Assembly (NCBI GenBank): GCA_002077065.1
Contig: NAJO01000014.1
Location: 806,001 to 870,000, forward strand
Source of the DNA: Cryoendolithus antarcticus
Taxonomy: Eukaryota > Ascomycota > Dothideomycetes > Cladosporiales > Cladosporiaceae
Reading direction: 5' to 3'
Length of the DNA: 64,000 nucleotides
Under the pieces are notes generated by a model. The model worked only from the letters and a program-made list of their open reading frames with translations, made no database searches and had not been told where the DNA came from. Below are positions 10,519 through 22,877 of this stretch, piece after piece. The translations under genes and the position numbers were made by a program. Each line of letters begins with the position of its first letter. Position 1 is the first letter of the stretch.

Positions 10519-12031
10519 GGCGACGCGAAACGTGGATAAGTGATGAGCGCTCTGGCTGATAGACTTCCAACGGCAGGCGGGACTATTCGACGCTCTTATT
10601 CTAGTCGTAGTGTCGCGCACAAGTTGCTACACAGCCTCTGGCTTGCTATAATCGCACAGTGTGCCGCGCAACAACACGTTGGTGCGAGATTAGGGGTGTA
10701 CAACCATGTCTGCTAGCGGCCTGACACCGAGAACGATTGTTGCGCCCCTCAACGTGCAAGGCACAGAGAGCGAGGTCGAGGTATGCCGTGTCAGCCAAAT
10801 CCATTGGAAGCCCGTCCGAGTTCAGTGAGGCCCAACTAGCGAGAGTACCTGTTTGAGACGAGTCGGAGTCGGGCTGACAGCTTCGCAATCGACCACTTTG
10901 ACCAGAAGTGGCAAGTCCGTGCTGTACCAAATCTTCATCCATGTGGTGTCTGACAAGAGTAGGCAATGCCCGTGATAGGTTGGAACACCTATCTCGTTGG
11001 CGCACCCAATGCACGAAGCTTCGTCGCTTCCGTCGCTCGTGCTAACATTATGACCAACGCAGCCGGTCTAGTCGGGCCCGCATTGACGAGTTCATGCGGA
11101 GCGTGGCTATTTGAGTGCTCATGGTTGCACACAAACGCTCGTTAGTCTAGTAATTTGATATGTGACCTTGATCTCCGGCGAACGGATACGTTGGCGGTTG
11201 TCAACTTGCAGCACATCAAGTCACACTCTCGGACAAGAGCAAAATGTGCTCCTCGGTTGCGGAGTTGATTGCGGATTGTCTCAGATGTGAAGCGGTTGGT
11301 GCTGTTCTCAGGCATCTCGTTGGGTGTCGTACCAACAAATCCAATGTCTTCCGCCACGTCTGCAGCAAACGATCGCATTGAGTACAGTCGCCTTGTCCCC
11401 TGTGGCCCATCAGTTGCTTGACAAACGCTTTTCTGATTGCAATGGAAGCTGGCGTTGAAAGAGGTGACGTCTCCCTTCCAGTGCAACAAGGCGTTTTGGG
11501 TGACAGCGGGCCTGGACGGTCCGCGGGAACTCTCTGAAGCCACCAAGCCCCGTAGATCACATAGTGTGGTTGCACGAACACTGGTAATCTATGCACGTTC
11601 TCATCGATCGGGCTGGTGTTGGGCTCGCTGCGATGACCTCGTCACCTAGCCCCAAATGAGCGCTCGTGTCGAAGAGCCAACACTGCTTCTCCGCGTCCAT
11701 GTAGCGTCGTCAAAGCGCCGCAGACTTCATCCAAGATACCACATGCAGTGGAGGTTCCAGAACAGTGTACATTGTGCGGCTTCCGCCACGCTTGTCGTTC
11801 CCTGAGTGCCACACCCGCGGTTTTGTAATGCATGAACGTCGCTTGAGGGCTCCGAGAGGTATTACAAATCAAGAGACAAAGAGCTTTTATCGTACCTAAG
11901 TTCATCAAATGGTATTCACACCCGAACGCCTCGCTCTTGCCAAGATGCAGCATCGCTCTTGCCACAGCCACTTTTGCTCCTGCCAAAGTTACTTGCCGAT
12001 GGAACGACCTTGCTTCGACCTCACTTGTAGC
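10519..12031. other. Intergenic region, no supported gene
   Basis: Several frames of 110-135 codons occur on the minus strand (for example 10646-11014 and 11142-11596), but they overlap each other in different frames and none resembles a known family or has a consistent splice model. The right end contains the DAHP synthase 3' flank. Confidence 0.5.
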
Positions 12032-13252
<1,221 letters not shown>

Positions 13253-13512
13253 TTAGACCTGCTGGATGAAAGATCGTCCAAGTGAGCAACTCCAGTCTGG
13301 GCAGTCTAACGAGCGTGTGTATGTATTACAAGGTGTTGGACAAGATGCTTGTGGCTCCAATGCAAAATATGACTCGCAGCAGCAAACATTTCCAGGCCTC
13401 GGTCTGTCGATCATTCCGTCACGGTCCCTTTAGCCAAACCCTCATTCATATGCGAGCTACAGCACGACAGATCCTCAATTAGTGCATCAAAACGCATAGA
13501 GCGACGATTACA

Positions 13513-14394
13513 ATGAACTCTCTGATCGCCTACGGGAGCAGTGACGAAGATGAGGACGATGTGCAGCCGTCGAAGCCGGCTAAGGTAGGCGACTGCTAGC
13601 ATATCTGCACTGAGAGGACGCGGATGCCTACTGATTATTACGCACTGCTAGATAGCGAAGCTCGGTGACGCCGCGCCCGATGTCTTGACGAAACCATTAC
13701 AAGGTAGAGATGACACTCGTCGCGTCGGAAGGCAATAGCTGAGGCCATTGTAGCACCCAGAGCTCACCCCGAAGCCACCATTGAGACACAACCACTGAAA
13801 GCTTCGCCCGTCGCCTTGCAAGCCCAAGAGCCAGCACCACGCAATGATGCTGTCCGGTCGCCTGCAGTCGGTCCATCCGCCGCACCAGAAACTGCACCCT
13901 CTACAGCGCCGGCATCACCACCCGGGTCGCCTTACACAAACAACCGCCAACGCGTCCACGAACTCACTATGCCTCCTCTCCCGAACTTCTCGATCCCAGA
14001 CTCTCCGCCTCCGCCCTCACCCACATCTGCATCTGCTTCGGCTCTCGAGACCTCCACTGCGCAGTTTGCACGCTTTCTCGAGCTCAAGAAGCAAGGCGTG
14101 CACTTCAATGCTCGATTGCAGGACTCGACTTCGCTGCGGAACCCGAGTCTGCTGCCAAAGCTGCTGGCTTTCGCGGGAGTGGAGGGCGAGGAGCAGTATG
14201 CGAGCGCGTTGCCAGAGGGATGTGGGGTGAGCACAAAGTGGCCGGAGAGGTGGTATGTGGAGAGCTTGCTGAAGGAGGATGAGAGGAGAGAGGGTAAGAG
14301 GAAGGCGGAGAGGGACAAGGTGGAATTTGTACCTGCTAAAGCGGCGGGTGGTGAGTCGAGTAACAGAAGTGGGAGCAAATTTGATAGATCGTGA
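13513..14394 (+). CDS. HCNGP/SAP30BP-like transcriptional regulator family protein
   Basis: Three exons, 13513-13584, 13652-13703 and 13754-14394, join in frame to 254 residues. Intron 1 is 67 nt and intron 2 is 50 nt. The start MNSLIAYGSSDEDEDD is the typical acidic opening of this family. The conserved HCNGP block lies at about residues 130-205: FARFLELKKQGVHFNARLQ, then SLRNPSLLPKLLAFAGV, and the GCGVSTKWPERWYVESL end that replaces the usual DxxGW segment. A basic, low-complexity C-terminus follows. Animal SAP30BP is nuclear and linked to corepressor complexes and splicing; the fungal function is inferred from that. The middle is rich in Pro, Ser and Ala. Confidence 0.85.
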
Positions 14395-15598
14395 TGATAC
14401 GAAGCACGTGTGGTCGATCGTCTCGCTTTGCCTGCCATCACATCATTACCAGGCCATGGCTGCCTCGCCCTCGTGTTGCCGTTGCGCTAGATCCCAATAG
14501 AGGTAGAGCGCTGTGCAATGAGTGTCGTGTCCACAAGGTGACTTCGCAGGTGAGGCTTCACGGGTGCGTATCGCTGGTGAGGCACGCGTACACCCCCCGG
14601 TGAGTGAGAGCTCCGTTAGCGTGACGCCGGTGACTCTCCGTCTCATCTCCAATCTAGTCAGTAGTGATCTCTTCTCCAACCACCAGCCCCGATGAAGGAG
14701 CCAGCAGACTTGATGAAAAGGTGTTGCTGGTGACAATCAAAAATTGCGCCGCTGAGGTACCCGAAGGCAACTCATAGCGATCCCTCACCGCGCTGTGCAA
14801 TGCAGGAGGTCCCGTTAAGTCAAAGGCAATGGTGAGCGCCCAAACTCCGACAAGCTGTGATGATTGTTAGCTTGATTGCATAACGTATGGGGGGGTTTGG
14901 GCGACTTGCGTAAGTATACAGATTCAAGCCAGGACTGGAATCGAAGCTCCATGTAAATCGAGAGCAGGATGCCAAGACGCGCTAGTGCTAGCGTGCGCAG
15001 GTCGAGTGCTGGCATGTGCGTTCATGAGACACGCGTTTGAATGGAAGTCACAGCGTTGACTTGCGCTAGCAGACATCAGACCAGCAAGGGCGACCCATAG
15101 CTGGGCGGAAACAGGAGTGCACGATGAAGCAATGCGTTCGGCTGATGATCAGACTCGCAAAGCTGCTCGATACGACGAATGCGCGACACAAGTAACAGCT
15201 TTTTGTACAGTCTCGACTATCTTACACGTTTTCCTACATATCCACACATTTCTACGCGCGTGCAGTTCGAGTGCAATTCCTCTGACTATGTGCTTGCGAG
15301 CATCTACTTTATGCGATAAGGCATGAAATCACAACGCGAGTCATTAATCGCGTCCGTAGCGATCGGCTCAGGGAGCAGTCTCGCCTGGGATGCACCGACA
15401 GGTGCCTCGCAAAGCTTGGTCATGCGACATGATGGCCGTCGACTCCGTCTCGCACCCTCGTCGCGTCCATGGGAGCATCGATCGCGGGCGTGCAGCAGTA
15501 CCCCGAGCGGAGCGCCGCGACACAGTATCGCTTGATCGTACGCGGCTTGTAGGGAGCAGCTTCTGTGGTCGTCTCCTGGTCAAGCCTCAACTTCGTTT
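14395..15598. other. Intergenic region, nothing recognised
   Basis: About 1.2 kb between the 3' ends of two convergent genes. Only frames shorter than about 100 codons were seen, none family-like, and no tRNA-like cloverleaf was found by eye. Confidence 0.5.
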
Positions 15599-18170
15599 TC
15601 AGGGTCCCGGTCCGATTCGCAAGAGCAACAGCAGAAGCAGTGCTGAGCTGATGCAGAGAGTGCTCGACATGTTGACGTGTCCGGCAGCTGAAGTCGCAGC
15701 ATCAGGCCCATCAGTTCCGACAGCACTGGTGAAGCCCGTCCTGCTAGCTCCACCATTGGAAACGCCTGATGGCGCAGCGGTACTGACAGCCGTGAGTGTC
15801 GTAAACTGCCCATGCGCGATCATAAGCACGCCCGCTCCTGACGGCAGCGCAGTGTACTCGGTGCCGAAGATGAGACCCTCCGGTCCACCTGGAGTCAGAG
15901 TGATACTCCCTTCGATGACATAGTCGCTGCCCATGGCTACTACTTCTGGCAACCTGGCGGATGTCGTGATTGTGGGGGGATGCAAAGTGGTGGTCCGGCC
16001 GTTTGCGATCTGTAGTACGCCGCTCCCCGAAAGCAGGGCAGAATAGACTACGCCAGCTGAAGTCACTGCAGTACCACCTGCGGACAGTGTTGTGCCAGCA
16101 ATGACATAGCCTGGTGAGGCGCCGGTGGCAATGCTGACGGGTACGCCGTTCAGGCTTGCCCCAGGGGAGATCGTGCTGCTTTGGCCGCTTGAGGACGCAA
16201 GAATACCTGCTCCATCTGGAAGCGCCGAGTACACTTCGCCCATGCTTGTCAACGCTGGTCCTCCAGCACTGAGCGTAGTACCGCCAAAGACGTAGATCGA
16301 GCCTGGGCTGACGTTGGCAAGTGCGATGGCTATGGGTGCAGCGGTAGCTAGCGCCGAATACGGGATTGTGCTCTGCACTCCTTCGGCGGAGATCAGAATA
16401 CCCAATCCTGCCGGCAATGCAGAATATACTGTCCCCAATATCGTGATCGCCTGGCCTCCAGCGCTGAAGGTACCGTCTCCAACCACAAACGCGGAGTCGG
16501 CGCCGGATCCAGTTAGTTCATTATCTTGAGGTGGCGGCGTGGCAATCGCCGCATACGGTATTGTGTTCTGCGCTCCATTCGCCGACACCAGCACACCTCC
16601 AGCGGATGGCAGCGCAGAGTACACAGTACCAGCATTGGTGTATGCTGCCCCACCTGCACTGATTGAGTGACCGTTGTAGACATACGAAGGTGGGCCATTC
16701 ACCACAGCGACGTCGATGCCACCAGCTTGAGATGCGCTACCAGTGTCGCCCACAGCCACAGTGCTCGCATGCCCTGCTCCAATGACAGCCACTCCCTGTC
16801 CGAATGGCAGAGCAGAGAACGTTGTTCCAGCCATAGTAGCGGGTGGGCCGCCCGGTTGTATGGTCTTGCTCCCGCCAATAATGTAGCCGCCCGGGACACT
16901 GGGCACGATACTAAACTGAGGTACCGCAGGAGCAGCATCTGATGGCCCTCCTTGCTGAGGTGCGATACCTGATGCAATGTAGCTTGCAATTGCAGGGATG
17001 ATGGGTGGACTGCCAGGCGTGGATGGAGCCTTAGAAGCTAAAGCCGAGTCAAGCACGCTGACAGCGTTGGGTGGACTCGGCTTGGACGGCTTTGCAGGGT
17101 GCGGAACGGGGACCACAACAGCAGTAGTAGGCTCGGCTTCGGTGGGCGGCGCAGGCTTGCCAGCACTTGGACTTGCTGCGTTGTTCGCCGAGCTTCTGCC
17201 TACTGGCTCTGCCGGAGATGTTGGTTGTGGGCCACCCGTCACTAGCGGCAGCGCGGTGACAGGCGAGTTCCCCGGTCGCGCAGCTTCGCTTGTCGGACCG
17301 TTGGACACCAGCGTTGTGGAGGGCGGGCCTGGAAGTGTCCTCGGCAGGGTACTGGCAGGAAGCATCACGTAGCTCGCCGGCTGTAACGCGATAGGGACTC
17401 CCCCAGGGATTATGTAAGATCCGCACTGCGAGATAGCAGCCAGGCCGGGAAAGTAGCTACTTAGATCCGGCATGAGCCACAGGCCACCACCATTAGCTGT
17501 TTCTGTCGTAGTCTGTGTTGTGAGCTCGCTCGAGTTCCCGTCGGTGAGCGTGTAAGTCTCAGTCTTCGTCCATGTCGCTGTGACATCCGTGGTCAGTGGA
17601 CCCGTGTAGACGCCTAGGGGCGTTGAGTAAAAGGTTTGGAATGTTTCGCACACAGACTGGCCATCTGCATCAGTCGTCGAGATCTCGCCCAGGCCATTTA
17701 CGTTGCCGCCGATCTGGATGTGAACGCCGCTTGGTTCGGTAAGTGTGCTGGCGATGTCAGTATACGGTCGCGCCCACGACAATAGCTCAATAGGTCACAT
17801 ACGCTGTCGCCCACTGGAATCCTGCGGTCACGCCACCACCACCGAACACGGCAATGTACTTCGCCACCAGCTCGCACTGATCATTGAGCGAGTACGCCAC
17901 ATCGAAAGCCGACGTGTATGAATCCAAGACTGCCGTGTTGCAGATGATGGACGTGGATGTCGTGTTGCGATTCGGATCGACGATAAGCTGTGTCGTTGCT
18001 AGTGCTTCCACTGGTGCGGTGGACGACCATGTAGCGTAGCCGGGCTCGAACTGAAAGAGAGTGCATGGTATGCAGTTCAGGGCTGTAGCATTGGGTGCAG
18101 GGACGTAGATGCTTGATGTGGTCGTGTTCACCGTGGCATTAGACCAGAGGGGTGCTGTGTATGTCGACAT
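15599..18170 (-). CDS. Secreted repeat-rich surface protein with probable GPI tail; 5' end uncertain
   Basis: Two exons (18170-17803 and 17747-15599) separated by a 55-nt intron (GTATGT, branch CTGAC, CCAG) give about 838 residues from the ATG at 18170; an in-frame ATG at 18191 is an alternative. The N-terminal 240 residues are rich in Thr, Ser, N-glycosylation sequons and Cys. A Pro/Ser/Ala-rich linker follows. Six degenerate repeats of about 45-65 residues occupy roughly 15760-16900, each with a core like TLSAGGPALTSMGEVYSALP and a GVL or GIL strand. This resembles the TLTPGGPAITVSGT-type repeat of many fungal extracellular proteins. The extreme C-terminus is a hydrophobic Leu run after small residues, as in GPI-attachment signals. 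No signal peptide is visible at the chosen start, so an upstream exon may be missing. Role: probably cell wall or adhesion (inference). Confidence 0.7.
15760..16900 (-). repeat. Six degenerate coding repeats (TLxxGGxxxTxxGxxYSALP type)
   Basis: Inside the surface-protein gene. Six in-frame repeats share a Gly-Gly turn, a G-x-x-(Y/F)-(S/T)-A-L-P motif and a following G-(V/I)-(L/A) strand. The spacing varies, and the units have diverged at the DNA level, so this is an old protein repeat rather than a recent satellite. Boundaries are approximate. Confidence 0.75.
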
Positions 18171-18191
18171 TGCAATTCCTGTCACCGACAT

Positions 18192-19179
18192 CCTGGTTGA
18201 TTCCGCGCTACGCAGACATTCGATGCCGTCGTCTTGGCTAGCAGATACCACAGTCGATCCGCGAAGAGGCCTCCACGCACGTCGAAAGTAGGAGACGGGT
18301 TTGTTCGAGGTCGGGACCGGGCATTGTATGCAACACGGGTAATGAATTTGGCCCCTATCTCCCTTCATCAACCGGTGTGAAGCTAGACCTGCTGTGCCGT
18401 GAGTGCGTATGGCTTTCCATCAATCTGCCGTCAGCCGCATATATGAGTGTGGGTCGTCAAGCTGACCTCATGCGATGCCGAGGGAAGACGCTAGACCACC
18501 GATGGTAAGCACTCCAGGCACTGTCAATGGACATGTAGAAGAGGGATCAGAAAGAGACATCGCAAAGCAAACCAAGAATCGAGCCGTTGTACTCACTGCG
18601 TGCTGCAGGGCTGAATCCTTCGAAATAGCCGAAAGTCGGTTTCGAGGAGATGAAGGTGACCATCGGGCCATGCTCCAAGTCTAGGCACGGGATACCCATG
18701 CCGCATTATATTGCGACTGCATTGTGATCCGACCGCTGGACCGGGGGACGCGACAGCAATCCAGCAAGTCACGTTGCAAAGAGCGATGGAACACAGGTCC
18801 GATCGCCTGCCTCCCGCATGATGCTGAAGTTGGCGAAGAGAGTAAACATGAGGTCGAGCTTGGTGGTCTGATCGGCCCTGTCGTCGCGGCTGACTACAAG
18901 ACGTACAGTACTTGCGCCGAAAGCATCTCTCACGCTGCCAGTAACAACGTAGATCGGGCGTTGATCCCTGAATGTCTCATCTCACTTTGGATAAGATCTG
19001 AGCATCTTGTACCTGAGTCGCAGGAATTATGGTTGATGTTCCTTCCATGTCTTGTCAATTTGGTAGGGCTGCAATCGCGGGCCGTGCGCCTGCGCTTCTC
19101 GGGGATGCGAGCTTGATCGTCAGCAACTCGCGTGCTACAATCGTCCACAGTCACAGTGTCGAATGTTACTTATTACATC
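18192..19179. other. Intergenic region upstream of the surface protein and PAM17
   Basis: Shared upstream region of two divergent genes. It may hide a signal-peptide exon of the surface protein on the minus strand. A possible two-exon microframe at 18476-18660 (minus) was seen but not accepted. Nothing else is recognised. Confidence 0.45.
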
Positions 19180-20025
19180 ATGGCCACCATACTGTGCCCA
19201 CGACCTAGCTGTCTGCGTAGTGTCGCCCATGCGACGCGGTCGTTGGCGATCCAGTCGCCGGTCAGCACGGTTACTACGAGGACGGGGATATCCATACACC
19301 AAGTTTCGAGCATAAGTCGGCGACCCTTCACCTCATTACCACAACCGAGGAAGCCTACACAAATACTTTCCGCGGCATCGTTTCGAAACGCTTCGACCTC
19401 CACATCCGCCGCCGCCCCTTCTGTCCTAGTACCAGAAGGTACCACAGTTCGAAGCCGAGTCCCTCCCACACCCAGTCCGACACCCGGTCCCGGACAAGCA
19501 GAGCTCCTCACCTGGAATCGGTTCTTCGAGCTTCGGCGGAAACGACGATGGGTCAGCACTGGCGCGTCAGTCTTGACAGCGGTGGGCACAGTCATTGTCG
19601 CAGTACCCATCATCAATGCCCAAGACATTGACACATGGGGAGCGCAAATCTCAGGCATGGACCCGATGATCGTGCTTGGGGTGACGACGATGGGAGTGGC
19701 ATTACTTGGCTGGCTTGCTGGGCCGACCTTTGGTAATGCTGGGTTTGGTGTGTGGGCTGCACGGAGGGGCTGGAAGAGTGCCATCACAGAGGTATGCTCT
19801 GGTCGGAAAGCATTAAGGGTTGTGGTCCCTTGCTAACGATTTCGATAGAAGGAGAAGAGCTTCTACGCGCGCATCAGGCGGTACCGAGCGGATCCCTCGG
19901 CGAGCAGTCCCCAGAACCCCATACCCGACTACTATGGCGAGAAGATCAAGAGTGTGCAAGATTACAGGCGATGGCTGAAAGACCAGCGTGCTTTCAATCG
20001 GAAGAAGAATCGCGCACTGCTGTAG
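19180..20025 (+). CDS. PAM17: Presequence translocase-associated motor subunit PAM17, mitochondrial
   Basis: Inner-membrane subunit of the TIM23-associated import motor, which helps organise Pam18/Pam16 during matrix protein import. Exons 19180-19791 and 19849-20025 join at a codon boundary to 262 residues; the 57-nt intron has GTATGC, a perfect TGCTAAC branch and ATAG. The N-terminal 80 residues are rich in Arg, Ser and Thr and nearly free of acidic residues, as expected of a presequence. Family signatures are LTWNRFFELRRKRR (about 110-123), two hydrophobic helices (about 128-147 and 162-182, the second containing GWLAGP), and the C-terminal NPIPDYYGEKI and YRRWLKDQRAFNRKK, with RRWL as read from the second exon. 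The length is usual for the family. Confidence 0.95.
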
Positions 20026-20695
20026 AATAGAGTGGAGGCCGGCGATAAATACAGGACAGCAGGATTCGAGGCATAAAGCATGGAGTACGGCGTTACCAGA
20101 GCATACATCTGAGCTGACTTTCTTGCATGCGCAATGCCGATATGTAACAGTAAAGCATCAAATGCACCACTCAGCACCTTGCGAAAGCGCTGTCATACTC
20201 GGCAGATATTACAGCCAGGAGCAAGAGGCAGTCGCTGAAGGACTCGATGAGACTGACGATGCATGTACTGTGCAGACCGGCGCAACAAACCGGCACTGGT
20301 ATGAAACTCCGACAGTTGTAGACTCATCAGTTCTCTACTTAACAACAGAGCTGGAAGCGGCTGCACTTACGGTTTTCGGACGCGTTCTCGGACACGCCTT
20401 CTATGACATCAAAGGCTAACCTTCTCTCACAACCCCTCAGCATTGGAGGGGTTCTCGACCTCACATTTACAACCGCATTTAGATATTCCCGGCTACGGAA
20501 GCACGTAGGCATGATGTAAGGTAACGAAGATCTCTACCTTTCTACTCTCTTCTCAAAAGACTCCCTCGTTCTCATCATTCTGTCAGCAGCCAGCCACATC
20601 GGATCACAGCACCACCGCTCCATCCTCACCATTAAACAACTCTACAAACCACCGCCACCGTGCTCAAACCATCAATTATATCAACCACCGCCACA
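20026..20695. other. Intergenic region; CT-rich leader of the ADH gene
   Basis: The right part (about 20538-20690) is strongly CT- and CA-rich, typical of the leader of a well-expressed fungal gene. A 143-codon + frame at 19988-20419 overlaps the PAM17 3' end in another frame and has no family resemblance. Confidence 0.5.
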
Positions 20696-21854
20696 ATGTC
20701 ACCCCAAGAAATCCCCAAAGAGATGCGCGCCATCCAAGTCATCGAGTACAAGAAACCCTACAAGATCAACACCATCCCCGTCCCTTCCTCCCTTTTCCCG
20801 CACGACATCCTCGTAAAAGTCGCCGTAGCCTCAAACTGCCACACAGACTCCATGGTCTCAGCCGGCGTCTTCGGCACCAAGCTCCCCTGCACCGGCTCCC
20901 ACGAAGGCTCCGGCACAGTCGTCTCCGTCGGCTCTGAGGTGTCGGATATCAAGGTTGGCGATAGGGTGATGTGCGGAATTCCACTTCACCCATGTGGGAA
21001 GTGTGCTAGTTGCAAGGGCCCGGAGAACGAGAGCCAGTATTGCCAGGAGATTGATGGGATGATTGGGGTCACCACGCACGGGTGTTTTGCGGAGTATGTC
21101 AAAGCTGATGCGAGGTGTTCGACGAAGTTGCCGGACAAGGTCAGCTTTCTGAGTGCGGCGCCGTTGGCTTGTGCGGGGAGGACGGTGTGGAGGAGTGTGT
21201 TGCAGACTGGTTTGAAGAAAGGGGAGTGGATCTGCTTCGTGGGGTCTGGGGGCGGGCTTGGTGAGTTCCCTTCCTGTGTGAGATGGTGCGTGGGTGCTGA
21301 TGGAAGTCCAAGGCCATCTTGGTGTGCAATTCGCGAAAGCTCTGGGCTTGAAGGTCGTTGGTATCGATGCCCGTGACGAGGGTCTCGCGTTGACGAAAGA
21401 GTACGGCGCTGATCTTGTGGTCGACGCACGAAAAGGAAAGGAAGCAAATGTCAAAGAGATCCAAGACGCAACACCAGGCAACCTCGGCGTAGACGCGTCA
21501 GTCACTCTCGCAGAAGCCGAGTCCGCAGCTGGTCTTGCTTGCGCTGTGACGAGAATGCACGGGACCATGATCCAGATCGCGCAACCGGACGAGGTCAAGG
21601 TCCCTTTCGCAGAGCTGATCTTCCGGAATATCAAGATACATGGCAGTCTGATCTCTTCCGCAGAGGAGAGCAAGAGCATGTTGGACTGCATTGCTGAACA
21701 TGGCATTACTGTCAAGACGAACCAGTTCCATGGTCTGGACAAGATCGAAGAGCTGGTCGAGATGGTGCATGGTGGTAAGATTCAGGGTAAGGCTGTTATT
21801 GTGGTGGATCAGGAGCAATTGGAGCAGGAGAAGAAGATAGGGGCGAAGTTCTGA
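20696..21854 (+). CDS. Zinc-dependent alcohol dehydrogenase
   Basis: Medium-chain NAD(P)-dependent alcohol dehydrogenase of the ADH1 type, interconverting alcohols and aldehydes or ketones. Exons 20696-21260 and 21313-21854 give 368 residues; the 52-nt intron (GTGAGT, CTGATGG, AAG) interrupts the Rossmann glycine motif, and splicing restores GSGGGLGHLGVQFAKALG. Catalytic zinc ligands are in NCHTDS and the GSHEGSG segment; the four-Cys structural zinc lobe is CGKCASCKGPENESQYC. The acidic residue after the second Rossmann strand (VVGIDARDEG) favours NAD over NADP. The start MSPQEIPKEMRAIQ follows the first ATG after the CT-rich leader. Substrate cannot be told from sequence. Its stop codon lies 6 bp from the stop of the gene on the opposite strand. 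Confidence 0.93.
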
Positions 21855-21860
21855 TCGACG

Positions 21861-22877
21861 CTACATTCTCCTCGGAGTGACGTATAATATACCGGGCTCA
21901 ATGTCTGCTGCTTTGATCCATGCAGCTTTCGGACGAGGCGTAAGCGTATATTGAAGGCCATTGCACAGTAACAGCCCTTCGAACTGCCATAGCTCAAACG
22001 AAGCGTCCAGTGAGGTATACTTCAGGTGTCCAGCACCCGGCTGGAAAGTCATGTTGGTCACGAACTTGCAAACATCCGCCTTGTCTAGCCCAATCTGACC
22101 GAAGAGAATGAGAAGCTCCAGCCAGAAAGTGATCAGCGCTTGATCAAAGGGTTGCGTGCATTTGTACCCGTATCTGTCGATAATCGCTCGTACCCCATTC
22201 GATTGCACCATCTCAAACATGTGCATGATATACGGAGCAACGTCCGGCTGCGAGATCCAATCTTCTGACGGATCGCCGGTGGCACCAAAGTGGGCGACCT
22301 CGAAAAGTATCCAAAGTCGTGGCTCCCAGGACGGATAAGTCGATATGAAGCTAGCCTCTTGTATTATGGCAGGCATTGTTGACAACGCTCGATCAAAGTA
22401 CACAGTCTCAACCGCGCTTCGAGGAGCCTGCGGAAGGCATGTCCAGTCAATCCACACGTACGACCAAGCCTGGCCCGCAAGCTGCTTTTGCACGAGCTGC
22501 AAAGAATGGCCATTGGGATCAGGACTGTCTGACTGCTGCCAGAAATGGCTCACGAAATGGCATTCCGATCTTATGACAGACTTGAACGCTATCGGCAGCA
22601 GGACGTACTGATCCAGACGCTTTCGATTCCATTTACCTAGGCACTCCTCCGACAGGAATGCCTCGCGCCTCTGCATAAACCAGAACATGTGGACATTGCC
22701 AGCGTACTTCATCAAGTCCATCAAGGTTGGTAAGCTTCGTAGCACCTCAGCGTACTGTGCCTTGTCGATATCGTCCATGTTCGTCGTCACGGGCCAGGCC
22801 GCTATGCTTCTATCGACGAGTCGCCTCCACATTGTCATGTCCGGAGGAAGCTCACAGCCAGCGAGCAAGGACGACAT
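21861..22877 (-). CDS. Protein of unknown function with TIR/HET-like motifs
   Basis: A single 338-residue frame from an ATG at 22877. I do not recognise a named family. At about residues 107-150 it reads VSHFWQQSDSPDPNG, then a helix, then SYVWIDWTCLPQ; about 50 residues later comes PRLWILFEVAHF. The order Ser-His-(x)-Trp, then a hydrophobic strand with W-I-D-x-x-C-x-x-Q, then W-x-x-F-E is reminiscent of TIR-fold proteins (catalytic Glu in W-x-x-x-E context) and of the YxWIDxxCIxQ strand of fungal HET domains. This is motif-level similarity only. The rest is mostly helical in composition, with no signal peptide or obvious transmembrane segment. It is tail-to-tail with the alcohol dehydrogenase, with a 6-bp gap. 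Confidence 0.65.
   Translation of the reverse strand: MSSLLAGCELPPDMTMWRRLVDRSIAAWPVTTNMDDIDKAQYAEVLRSLPTLMDLMKYAGNVHMFWFMQRREAFLSEECLGKWNRKRLDQYVLLPIAFKSVIRSECHFVSHFWQQSDSPDPNGHSLQLVQKQLAGQAWSYVWIDWTCLPQAPRSAVETVYFDRALSTMPAIIQEASFISTYPSWEPRLWILFEVAHFGATGDPSEDWISQPDVAPYIMHMFEMVQSNGVRAIIDRYGYKCTQPFDQALITFWLELLILFGQIGLDKADVCKFVTNMTFQPGAGHLKYTSLDASFELWQFEGLLLCNGLQYTLTPRPKAAWIKAADIEPGILYVTPRRM

Noticed and set aside
11142..11596. Two overlapping minus-strand frames of 126-134 codons
   Set aside because: They occupy the same bases in different frames without a clear intron linking them, and neither resembles a family.
18476..18660. Possible two-exon microgene on the minus strand (GTGAGT to GACAG intron, about 39 codons)
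   Set aside because: Splice signals are good, but two alternative starts give different frames, the product is very short and matches no family I know.
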